From assembly GCF_029227915.1 (NCBI RefSeq), contig NC_079883.1, positions 26,474,001-26,538,000 on the forward strand: a DNA stretch of 64,000 nucleotides, given 5' to 3'. Origin of the DNA: Hydractinia symbiolongicarpus (lineage: Eukaryota; Cnidaria; Hydrozoa; Anthoathecata; Hydractiniidae). The notes under the pieces were generated by a model, which was not told the DNA's origin, ran no database searches, and worked only from the letters and a program-made list of their open reading frames with translations. Each line of letters starts with the position of its first letter. The first letter of the stretch is position 1. The translations under genes were made by a program, and so were the position numbers. Below are positions 45,940-55,890 of the stretch, piece by piece.

Positions 45940-46765
45940 ACAGGCCGGTACCCTCCAATAAAAGGGCCGAACTTGCTGTCAAGTCGATCAAGAAATTGAT
46001 GGATAATATTGATTCACAAGAACGTCTCGATACTGACCCAGTAATTTGTGCGTTACTCATTACTAATCAAACGTTATACTTCTGATCCAGGTTGCCATCA
46101 ATCCCCATCTGGGGTATTGTTCAGGCATACACTCTGAGATACCCTCCCTTTCTTCAGAAAAGACACTGAGCTGTTCGATAACAATCAAGTCTTTCTTGTT
46201 GGAGGGAAGCATGGAAACTGAAAGAAGAATTATTAAAGACTCGCTATGCCAAGACGGTTGAAAAACTTAACGAACATTCTCGACCACTCACTACCTGATC
46301 AGGTACTGATCCAGAATTAATCAGGTCAATATCCTACGCGATGGGATCACAGTGGTGTTGTTGTTGGAGTGCGTGATTATGATCAATACTACGTGAAAGT
46401 TGCTGGCACTGGACGTATCTCACTTCGCAATCGCAGATTTCTGAAATTACCAGCCTCATCTGCTTCACGGAACAATAAAAGATGCAACATCCCAACATGC
46501 AGCCAACATTCTACCTCCAATGTGCACAACCAACATTCAACCACTGGCACACTCAGTCAATGTCGAAACTAAGACGTGCGGAACCAACCGCCAACTTCCA
46601 ACTCGTGAAGCCCCTATAAAATCCCCAATGCGTGGAGCAAATGTTCACCCTTCAAAAAATGTAGCCAACACCCAACCTTCTTTGCCTGCTCCAGATACTC
46701 TTCAACCTTCTACCGAGGAACTCGGACACAGAGTTAAAGCTTACCTCCCAAGAAAATCAAGTTGA
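45940..46765 (+). pseudogene. Ty3/gypsy-like integrase C-terminal remnant
   Basis: Plus frames with several stops read RPVPSNKRAELAVKSIKKLM, then EKLNEHSRP, and finally GVVVGVRDYDQYYVKVAGTG and RISLRNRRFLKLP. The pattern (strand-transfer domain end, basic linker, chromodomain-like SH3 fold with YYVK and NRRFL) is that of gypsy integrases. No LTR or other gag-pol part is seen near it. The Pro/Thr/Asn-rich tail (46500-46765) follows in frame. Confidence 0.6.
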
Positions 46766-47034
46766 CCTAAATCGATTCATAACATTTTCACAAAAAACAA
46801 TTTAATGTTTATTTTGTTAAATTGCTTCAATATTAAGAAGCCAGACAATGTTTACCTCGTGATTTGAAAGCATTCACTCAATTTCTCGCCATTTTGTAAG
46901 TAAGCACTTAACAGTAAAGTTATGCGTCTGACGTCACTAGTTAGAAGCTCACATTTGGACCCCCGGGATGAGAGGCGAAACTTCGCGCATAGGATGTGAT
47001 TTGTAAAGAAAAATTCCACACGCTTGATGAGAAA
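46766..47034. other. No gene recognised
   Basis: Short non-coding gap with one near-palindromic TGACGTCACT at 46930. No repeat family assigned. Confidence 0.4.
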
Positions 47035-47194
47035 ATAATTTACAAAGAGGTGGCTAATAATTTACAAAGAGGTGGCTAGCCACAGGTCTTTGGAAATAAG
47101 CTAGAGGTTGTACTTCTCTAGAGAAAATGCCTCTAAAATCACATTCGCCCATTTTTCAAGGAAATAATTAAAAAAAATATTAAAAAACAATAAA
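47035..47194 (-). repeat. RLE LINE 3'-end block, subfamily 2, partly duplicated
   Basis: ATTTACAAAGAGGTGGCTA occurs twice, followed by GCTAGAGGTTGTACTTCTCT and the CATTCGCCCATTTTTCAAGG variant of the C-rich block. It abuts the 3' end of the large copy starting at 47195. Confidence 0.6.
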
Positions 47195-47996
47195 ATTGAT
47201 GATGAGGTGACAAAACAGCTAGCTGTAATGATATTTCTTGTCTAATGACAGCTGGTTCTACTATAGTTAGAGGTTGCAACCCTCTAGAGATTTTTCAAAA
47301 AAGCAAAATCCCCCTTTTCGCAAGAATTTCCTAAAAACATTGACCGTAAAAGGCAGAAAAATACAACAGCGACAGAACACAACACTAAACAATAAATATT
47401 AAAGCAATTCAAAATGAATTGAATAGGTACAAATGAGATAAAACTTATCATAACGTGAATATCCTTAAACGGATAAATTTGAAATTATTCTTTAGAGAAT
47501 GTGTTTAAGAAGCAAACAACTATCTGCGTGCCAGGACTTGTGACCCTGGCTGTAGCTTTCCACATGTGTTATGGAGCTCCAACACTCAGCCTTACACAGA
47601 TAATTGTTACTGTGGACCTGCCTAATGACAGTACCAGCCTGTCATAACTGGGGTATATGCGTGGGCGTAACACTAAGAAGACCAGTTAAGAAAATTTAAC
47701 TGCCTTGCAAAGCTTCTTCTAAAATGACTAAGGGCAGCAGGATTGTCAATCCTGAAAGCAAAGTGAGCAAACTCTGCCTCCCTACTGGACTGGGGTAATA
47801 AGTGGGATCGTTAAGACTAAAGACAAGATATGATATCAAGCCCCCTTGCTGTGCTTCTTACAGTGTCTCTATACAAAGAGAGGAGTGAGCAAACTCCGGT
47901 TTCACGGTGCACTGACCAACATAAATCAGCTGGGGTGAATAAAACCGCTAGGGTTATGGATTCCCTCCCCCATTTGTTGTGTGACATACAAATAAG
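47195..47996 (-). repeat. 3' UTR of RLE LINE copy A
   Basis: Minus sense from the USP stop: ATGGGGGAGGGAATCC, CCTAGCGGTTTTATTCACCC, TCTTTAGTCTTAACGATCCC, GGCTGAGTGTTGGAGCTCC, CAGGGTCACAAGTCCTGG, a spacer, CGAAAAGGGGGATTTTGC, TCTAGAGGGTTGCAACCTCT, ATTACAGCTAGCTGTTTTGT and CACCTCATCATCAA. The same order lies in plus sense at 62266-63025 after the USP of that copy, so this is an authentic 3' UTR. Confidence 0.75.
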
Positions 47997-48865
47997 CTAA
48001 CTTCTGGAAAAGAAAAGTATGTATGACGAAGAATTATTCAAGTGAAATGTGTCTACTTGAGAAATACAGCGATCGTTGCATTTGAACCAGGTGTTTTGTT
48101 GGTCCTTAATGAAGGCCCAGTAATGACCTGCTTTTAATGTACCTGAGTGGTTAATGGTAGCAACCAAGTTATACTTGTTGTTGAAAGACACATCGTCAGT
48201 TGGGTGAGATGCTACCTTTAAGACTTGTTGTCTTTAAAAGAAGACCCATTTACTGATGTGTATCTTAACAATTGTACAACAAGGAAGTCGCCGCAATTAG
48301 AAATCTGAGTTTCAATTGTGGCCTCTTGATGCGATGAACACTGGGGGCAGAACCACTTGTTGTCACCTAGAAGTTCTTGAGGTTGTAAAAATTTGTTAAA
48401 AGAGTCTGCTATTGACTTACACGTTGGCAAAATTAAAATTGAATCCTTTTGTTCCCTGGAAGTGGAGAAACAACAGGAGTTGCATGACGTTGTTGTGGTC
48501 ACAGTTACAGACAGTAGATTGTCAACCAAAGGGGAATAAAAATAATTTCGTTAAAAACAACTTGAAGGATCTCAGGCACATCTTGTTGGTGATTGTGATA
48601 AAACGCGTTATTGTTAAGAGCATGCATTCTGTTTTGCAGTGCTCGTAAGAAATTGGAAGGATCAATTGGTGAACGAGAACGATTCAGTAGTGACATATTT
48701 AGGACTATAGACTTTACTAGAGGAGATGACAAAGAGGACTCTGATGGTAATTGAGACCAAAGTCTTGTAAGAACCGTTAATGCTTGCAAAATGGAGTTTG
48801 CGTAGCATGTGTTCCCCTTGTTTATCAAACCAGCGTGAACGATGCTCACCTTTTGTTTAAGTTCC
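47997..48865 (-). pseudogene. USP deubiquitinase domain of RLE LINE copy A
   Basis: In order on the minus strand: HAGLINKGNTCYANSILQAL (Cys box, catalytic Cys codon 48807-48805), PIDPSNFLRALQNRM, HNHQQDVPEILQVVFNE (QQD box), then after one shift near 48530 VTTTTSCNSC and FCPQCSSHQEATIET (zinc half-sites) and LVVQLLRYTS. After a second shift near 48200 come NNKYNLVATINHSGTL and AGHYWAFIKD (catalytic His, about 48123-48125). All catalytic and zinc elements of a USP/UCH-type deubiquitinase are present, which in principle would cleave ubiquitin from conjugates. The Cys box shares one open frame with the endonuclease tail upstream, which proves the fusion. Two frameshifts disable this copy. Confidence 0.88.
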
Positions 48866-49589
48866 TGGCTAAGGTTATGGTGTTCCGTGGGTTTTGGCAT
48901 GCCAGAGATGGCTGAAGATGGACTTTTAATGGATTTGGTAACAGACGAGGATTTTTCATGAGGTATACTATCCTTTGGTCGTGGCAATGTTGGAGGACTG
49001 CAGTGCGTAAGATCTTGTGACCAATGTGGTGAGTCTCGTGCAATCCAAATGCAAAAGGATGCTTTCATGCTTATATCGCCAAGCTTGCGGGCGGTTAAAA
49101 AGGCAGATTTGCTAGCGAAACCGAGGCTTTTTAGACAGCAAGTTAGAGACCTTGAAGAGTAACCCCTAGCACCCACTTCTACTGCAAAAAGATGCGGAAA
49201 CCACCCGTTGCTACGTATTACCTCGACCAAAGGGAATTATTTGGAAAGCTTGGTGGAATGCCAGGATCCCATGTTTTCCTCACAAGGACAAGTAAGTTCA
49301 ATAATGATGATGCACTTAGAACAATTTGAGTATATTACAATGTCTGGCCTGAGGGATGTGATTGCAATATGGCCAGGAAACACAAATCCTTCATTCAGAT
49401 CTGCTAACATCACCCAGTCACTAGCATGGTGGAATAGACCAGTTGGTTTTGATCCTTTAGCGGAGGAATAGCTACCTGCTTTTACAAATGACACTTTAAG
49501 GTGCTTTTTCGTTTCCGGGACAACTTCAGATGAAAAACGCTCTAGACTTAACAGGAGCCCGCGAAGCACAGCATCGTGTCGGAAAGTGA
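48866..49589 (-). pseudogene. RLE endonuclease domain of LINE copy A (downstream of the copia insertion)
   Basis: FRHDAVLRGLL begins right at the copia insertion (49589). Then SDWVMLADLNEGFVFPGHIA and LRPDIVIYSN (catalytic Asp) precede IIIELTCPCEENMGSW with the Glu, and STKLSKY with the Lys. After a small frame change near 49235 the same open frame runs AVEVGARGYSSRS, GDISMKASFCIWIARDS, and a 75-residue Ser/Pro-rich linker into the USP. This is the PD-(D/E)XK nuclease of R2-like LINEs. It is interrupted by the copia element between GRFT (53574 side) and FRHD (49589 side), where the AGTGA duplication was made. Confidence 0.88.
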
Positions 49590-49800
49590 TATTGAAATTA
49601 CAGACACTCTAGTCAGATATTTACTGAAACGTTACGGAACATTCCAGAACATTCTTGAACATTCTAGACGTTTTTCCTTGTATACTAGTATTTTCTAGCA
49701 AATTCCATGTAAAGACTATATATAAGCTGACTGTAAACATTTATGTATGTACATTGTGAAGTAAATATATCTTCAGAACCATAACAAATATTATTCAACA
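49590..49800 (+). repeat. 5' LTR of the copia element
   Basis: 211 bp; TATATAAGC at about 49718 may be the TATA box. It matches 53358-53568 apart from A/G (about 49627) and C/T (about 49796). Confidence 0.9.
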
Positions 49801-49981
49801 GGTTATGGGCCCAGAGTATTGCCCAGTATAACTGAAGATAGTGAGAAGAAACTTGTAAGCAAAGTACGTGCACAACTTGACGCCATCTTGGAAATTTGTA
49901 GTTCACGGAATTTTGGTGATTGTTATCACGGAATCAAAACATTGGTATTCCGGTATTTAGTTGAAAGTATCCGGAGGAATA

Positions 49982-52900
49982 ATGGCTGCGGAAGCAACGA
50001 AGATTCTTTTGAAACCGCTGAATGGATCAAATTATGCGACATGGAAGTTGCAATGTAAGATGGCATTGGTACGAGAAGGTTTGTGGAAAATTGTTAATGA
50101 AACTGAAGGTGCTCCTGCTGATGGCGAAGCAGCAGCGGTGAAATATGCATTGAGAAGAGACAAGGCATTGGCTACTATCGTTTTATCGATTGAACCGTCT
50201 CTTCTATATCTACTTGGTCCGGATCCAGAGGATCCCGCAGAAGTATGGAAAAGGTTAGCCAATCAATTTCAAAAAAAATCTTGCGAACATTCTTTAGTAG
50301 CATCCGAAAAGTTAAGCGATTGGATAGTGGACTCTGGAGCCACGTGTCATATGTGCAATGACGAGAGCTTATTTATTGACATTGTTGAACTCGAGGAACC
50401 ACAGAAGATTACTGTTGGGGACGGATACTCACTGGAAGCTATTGGTAAAGGGACAGTGGAATTATTCGTGAACATCCCGGATGTAAAAGTTAAACAATGC
50501 CGATTGTATGAAACTTTATACGTACCACAACTGTCTTACAATCTTTTGAGTGTCTCAAAGGGAACAAAGTCCGGTAAGAGGTTTGAGTTTGGTCAGTTGG
50601 AATGCCGTATATTGGATGGCAACAAAGTAGTCGCTACTGCTACAAAGTCTGGAAACCTGTATCATCTCAACTGTAGTCAACAGGGAGAAGCGGAAAGCGA
50701 GTTTGCAATGTGTGGAAGTGACGACACAAAAGAATCAATTTGGCACCGACGTTACGGTCACCTTGGGGTTAAAAGTCTGGAAATGCTGGCAAAAGATAAT
50801 TTGGTTGATGGATTTGAATACGATACATTAAAGAATGCAAAGTTTTGTGAATCATGTGTTGATGGAAAGCAGCACCGGACACCTTTTCCAAAGAAAGGAG
50901 GAGTGCGGTCCAATGAATTACTTGGATTAGTGCACAGTGACGTGTGTGGAAAGATTGAAGAGAAGTCACTTAGCGGAGCTGAATATTTTATCACCTTTAT
51001 CGACGATAAGTCACAACATGTGTGGGTGTATATGCTGAAAAACAAAAGCGACGCATTCCAAAGTTTTGTGGAATGGAAAGCAATGGTCGAAAAGTCAAGC
51101 GGTTCGAGAATTAAAGTATTTCGAACGGACAACGGAGGAGAATACACTTCAAATGAATTTGAGAACTATCTCAAAAGAGAAGATATTCGACATGAAACAA
51201 CAGTTTCAAAGAATCCAGAACAGAACGGTGTGGCTGAAAGAATGAACAGGACACTTGTGGAAATGGTGCGAGCCATGTTAGCGGATTCAAAGTTACCCAA
51301 GCGTTTTTGGGCAGAAGCATTATCAACAGCAAGTTACTTACGAAATCGTAGTCCTACAAGTGCTGTTAAAGGTATGACACCATATGAAGTTTGGACTGGA
51401 CACAAACCAAATGTCAGCGATCTTCGTATATTTGGATGCAACGCTTACGCACTCATTCCAAAGGACGAGAGAGCAAAAGTGGATTCAAAGACGAAACGAT
51501 GCATTTTCCTGGGATATGGTACGACAACCAAAGGCTTTCGGTTGTACGATGAAGTGAAGAAAAGAGTTTTCTTCAGCAGAGATGTTGTCTTCAACGAAAC
51601 CAAATTACGAACTAAGGAGAAGGATGACAAAGAAGCTCCAAAAGAAGTTGTCAAGCAACATGAAGTGGAATTGGAATTTGAAGATAATGACGTTGACAAA
51701 AATGACAACGGTGAACCTTTACAAACCGATAGGCAGAGACGAGAACGAAAAGCACCAGATCGTTACGGTGATTGGGTATATGTTGCAGAAGAAGTACCAG
51801 ATCCAAAGTCAATCAAAGAAGCACTTCAAAGTGATGACAAAGAAAATTGGATCGACGCAATGAAAAAGGAAATCAAATCACTATACAAGAAAGATGTATG
51901 GGATGTCGTTGAACTGCCGGATGGACGTAAAGCTGTTGGAAGCAAATGGGTGTTCAAACGAAAGTGTGATGCAGATGGAAACGTAGAGCGGCACAAGGCA
52001 AGATTGGTAGCGCAAGGATTGACACAGAAAAGTGGAATTGACTATGATGAAACATTTTGTCCCGTAGTAAGATTCGAATCAATAAGGACAATGATTGCAT
52101 AGGCAGCGAAATATAATCTTCAACTACATCAATTGGATATAACAACCACATTCTTGAATGGCGAATTGAAAGAAGACATATTCATGAAACAACCTGAGGG
52201 TTTCGAGATTAAAGGGAAGGAGAATATGGTCTGCAAGCTGAAGAGAAGTATATATGGTCTAAAGCAATCGTCGCGATGCTGGAACGAAGCTTTGGATAAA
52301 CATCTCAAGAAATGTGGATTTACCCCTTCGACGAATGATCCTTGCATTTACACGATGACTTCAGGAGGAGAGATGTTTATATTGGCTGTATACGTTGATG
52401 ATATCCTATTAGCAGGGAAATCAAGTACGCGAATCCAACAAATCATTCAAGAAATTGGTGTAAAATTTGACGTAAAAGACATGGGGAAGTTACATCATTT
52501 CCTTGGCGTTAAAGTCGTTCATCTAGAACCAGGGAAGATATGGATTGGTCAACCAACCTACATCAAAGAAGTGCTAACGAAGTTTGACATGCAAAATTCG
52601 AAAGCTGTCGCAACTCCTACTGAAGCCGGAGCAAGATTCATGAAACCAACAGACGATGATATTCTGTTTGACCAAGACATATATCAATCAGCAGTTGGAT
52701 GTCTCCTTTATCTGTCAACGAAAACAAGACCAGATATTGCATATGCTGTTGGAAACGTTGCAAGATACACTTCAAAACCTACGACACATCATTGGTCTGC
52801 AGTCAAACGTATTATGAGATATTTGAATGGCACAGTCAACTATGGTTTATTATATGGTGATAAAAGTGCTTTAACCGGATATTCAGATGCGAATTGGGCA

Positions 52901-53350
52901 GGCGATCTTGACGATCGAAAATCAACATCTGGTTATATTTTCTAGATGAGTGGAGCAGCTATTAACTGGTTGAGTAAGAAGCAAACATGTGTAGCCTTAT
53001 CCACAGCAGAAGCAGAGTACATGGCATTGTCATGTGCAGCACAGGAATCTATTTGGTTGAGACGAATTCTTAATGACATGAACGAGAAATCAGACGAGCC
53101 AACTTTGATCTACGAAGACAATCAGTCAACAATTTGTATGGCGAGAAATCCAAAGTTTTATGGACGTACAAAACATATTGACATTAAGCATCACTACATA
53201 CGAGAACAGATTACGAATAAGAAGATCACGTTGGTGTACTGTCCGAGCGAGGACATGGTTGCGGACGTATTGACAAAAGGATTGGGTCGTGTTCAATTTA
53301 ATGAACTACGCGAAAGGAGTGGTATTTACGAACTATCTGACAGCGAGTGA
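49982..53350 (+). pseudogene. Copia gag-pol, with a gag deletion and two TAG stops
   Basis: One reading frame from ATG 49982 to TGA 53348-53350. A gag start (LLKPLNGSNYATWKLQCKM...EVWKRLANQF) runs at about 50270 directly into the protease region (WIVDSGATCHMCN), so the rest of Gag and its zinc knuckle are missing. Then come the GAG-pre-integrase motif (HRRYGHLG, FCESCVDGK) and an integrase with HSDVCG, FRTDNGGE and NGVAERMN (D, D, E). RT has YVDDILLAG, and RNase H has DANWAGD and AEAEYMAL. TAG stops at 52100-52102 and 52943-52945 cut RT and RNase H. Each sits where relatives carry another residue, and the frame is otherwise uninterrupted. It cannot make a complete Pol. Confidence 0.9.
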
Positions 53351-53357
53351 GGAGGAG

Positions 53358-53568
53358 TATTGAAATTACAGACACTCTAGTCAGATATTTACTGGAACGT
53401 TACGGAACATTCCAGAACATTCTTGAACATTCTAGACGTTTTTCCTTGTATACTAGTATTTTCTAGCAAATTCCATGTAAAGACTATATATAAGCTGACT
53501 GTAAACATTTATGTATGTACATTGTGAAGTAAATATATCTTCAGAACCATAACAAATATTATTTAACA
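53358..53568 (+). repeat. 3' LTR of the copia element
   Basis: 211 bp. It is preceded by a TGAGGAGGAG purine tract and followed by the AGTGA target copy. Confidence 0.9.
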
Positions 53569-53934
53569 AGTGAACCTTCCTTGTGATAAAGAAACCTTGC
53601 AAGCGCCTAAAACATGCGCTGTTGTACATACTTGTTTGGAACATAAGGCACAAGCAGATTCAATACAAACGTTCCAGCGCTTTAAATTGCTAGGTGAGGG
53701 AAGAACATCGTAAGTAGAAGCAAGACAGAAGCAACTGCAATGCTCTACCCATGTTGCCTTCCTCATCGATATCTTTAGCTGTGTTTGATATTAATTTACG
53801 ATACGCATAGCACTGTTTTGAAATCGGAATTTTGAAAGATTTGTTGATCCCTAGGCCTGCTTTGGCATACGGGGGAGTTCCCACGACTGACTTTATTTTC
53901 ACCTCTGCCTCTGCTGTTCTTACTGCGTGACACA
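53569..53934 (-). pseudogene. RLE LINE copy A, RT-linker and zinc knuckle (upstream of the copia insertion)
   Basis: Minus frames read GLGINKSFKIPISKQCYAYR, KDIDEEGNMGRALQL, and after a shift CALCSKQVCTTAHVLGACK (CX2CX7HX4C knuckle) with VSLSQGRFT ending at the insertion site. It aligns with 2135-2450 of copy 1. Upstream of 53935 the copy is replaced by another 3'-end insertion, so RT is lost. Confidence 0.75.
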
Positions 53935-54300
53935 ACGCATTTGAAAAGATGAACAGAACTTTAACCAAGGGCAGGTAGGTTTCGACCCATATTTCTGAAC
54001 CTAAGTACCATGGATGTCTAGCTGGGTCACCTCGAAGAGGTCCGCGGACGGTCATCAGCAGAAACTAGACATTCCTATCTTCCTAAAAGAAACTTTGACC
54101 ACTTTCTGTTCAACTATGCTATTCTTTGTTTTTAACTCAGGTAATAAGTGGGGTCAGTACACTCCAAAGACAAGATCATGTGTGATCAAACCCGCCTGCT
54201 AATATAATATTTTTCTTTAACTGGGGTAATAAGTGGAGTCGTCATTTTCCAAAGAAAAGACCTAGTATGATCAAACCCCCTTGCTAACTTAACATCTCCT
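53935..54300 (-). repeat. RLE LINE 3' end, subfamily 2
   Basis: GCATTTGAAAAGATGAACAG, TGGATGTCTAGCTGGGTCAC, GAAACTAGACATTCC, and two successive GGTAATAAGTGG.GTC / AAACCC.CCTGCTAA blocks. Nearly identical to 39960-40190. Confidence 0.75.
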
Positions 54301-55560
54301 TGTAAAAATAAATTTGTTTTTTTTGTTTTCCCAACATCAGTTCACCATCCACGAGCTTACAAAAACAGGCGCCGAACCAAGCAGGCTGAAGAAAATTCCT
54401 TAGTACTGTCAGAGGATATCTAAAACCCAGAACATATATACAATATCTAGCCTAAAAAACATAAACAAAGTTAATCATGACGAAAAACAAAACACAAGTC
54501 CCCAAAAAATGTATACAATGTGTTGGTTCTAGGTCGTTGCAGATGGTTTAAAGTTGTTGTAGATGGTTTTTAGGTCGTTGTAGGTGATTCCTCAGTTTAG
54601 TAAGTACGCAGGTTGAAGCTATTTTGTTATTGTAATAGCTTAACAGAACAAAATTTAAGGTGATATTTGTCAAATCGCGTTTAAACATTTGGCGGTCTCA
54701 AATTAAGAAGTTTTGCTACACGATGATACTTATTTTTGTGCATTAAATGGCGTAAGCAAGATACTTTTGCTACAGAGCAAATACGGTCAGTAGTAGTAGT
54801 AATATATTTCGTGATAGATCATTAGATATGAAGTACTACTATGGAAATAACCTAAAAAAAGGCTTTCGAGCCATATGTACACTGTATGTAAACTCAACAT
54901 TCATGATTACAATAATTCATTTTTCCGCACACACACAAAAAAAAACTCGTTTAAATATATAACTATGTCTGGTAATAAATATATATAAATATTCGGTGAT
55001 CTCTTATAATAATACGCTAAGTGTGTCTGTCTGTCACTTTTGCAAAGTGGATAAAATTTCTTTGATAAAGTCTATAAAACATCGTCTATAAATTTGTTCT
55101 GTAAATTACCAACTTTGACGTTAAAACAATATTGACGTCAAAGGAAAGTATATTAAGATTAGTGAAGCCATTGCATTGCACTTTTAAATTTAAGGCTAAA
55201 TAACTTGGAAACGGGTGGAAATAACTGACGTCATCTCCTGCGTAGGTAACTAGGGACCACCTTTGACCAATTTGGGTAAGTTTCCCAAACCTGGGTCCCT
55301 GAATCCGTTTCGGGAATGGACGGGTTGATGACGTCATCAAAAAACCTTCAAACCCTAATATCTCTGCAACCGTTTGTCAAAAATACACGATCCTATACAT
55401 TTTCTTGATCAGCGTTTCAAGATCTATACGATGAAGGCAACAGGCATACACATTTCTGAAAAAAAAAGTTTTGTGTTCTGACATGTCTCTGCTGACGTCA
55501 TCAAATTTTAAATGACGGTTATTTTTCTCTGTTATCCTGCCTAAGTGGATTTTTCCACGG
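54301..55560. other. Non-coding; contains a cluster of TGACGTCA palindromes
   Basis: No gene. 54520-54600 has a short imperfect repeat (GGTCGTTG.AG.TGGTTT). 55015-55560 looks like a repeat unit with GTCTGTCTGTCAC at one end and TTTTCCACGGGCC at the other. Inside are perfect TGACGTCA octamers at 55133, 55226, 55329 and 55493. Confidence 0.5.
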
Positions 55561-55690
55561 GCCTTATTGACTAGTATGATAATAATATATTAACAGACTG
55601 TCTATATATCCGTAGGCGACCACGTGGCTATTGCGAAAAAATGGGTTAAAGGATAGTGTATTGACGGTTGAGTAAATTTGTGCAAAAAAA

Positions 55691-55890
55691 AAAAAAGAAT
55701 ATCTTGTAAAAAAGTAGAGGGGGAAGGGGGTTAGCGCGGGCGGAAGGGAAAGCAAAAGAGCAATAAGATTGCGGTAAAGTTAGTAAACAAACGAAAGTAA
55801 AGCTACTAGTATAAAATATAATACAGTATTTACAGGTGTTAAAAATTTAGATGAAAGTTAAGGATGTTTAAATGTCAGCTATTATTGATT
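55691..55890 (-). repeat. 3' UTR of the APE-type LINE
   Basis: The minus-sense region after the ORF2 stop ends near a homopolymer (T run in minus sense, 55684-55696). No target duplication was identified. Confidence 0.45.

Larger units (their letters stand above)
49590..53568 (+). mobile_element. Ty1/copia LTR retrotransposon, recent insertion
   Basis: LTRs 49590-49800 and 53358-53568 (211 bp each, TATTGAAATT...AACA) differ at two noticed positions. Target duplication AGTGA lies at 49585-49589 and 53569-53573. A purine tract GGAGGAG precedes the 3' LTR and a primer-binding-like TTATGGGCCCAGAG follows the 5' LTR. It is inserted in the RLE domain of LINE copy A, which resumes exactly on both sides. 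High LTR identity implies a young insertion despite internal defects. Confidence 0.93.

Noticed and set aside
47997-48865. Host USP gene or processed pseudogene
   Set aside because: It shares an open frame with the LINE endonuclease tail, and the same order recurs in an independent copy with the same 3' UTR.
53935-54055. Coding start upstream of the zinc knuckle of copy A (MTVRGPLRGDP...)
   Set aside because: The residues come from the inserted 3'-end module, which recurs non-coding at 39960-40190 and 61400-61540.
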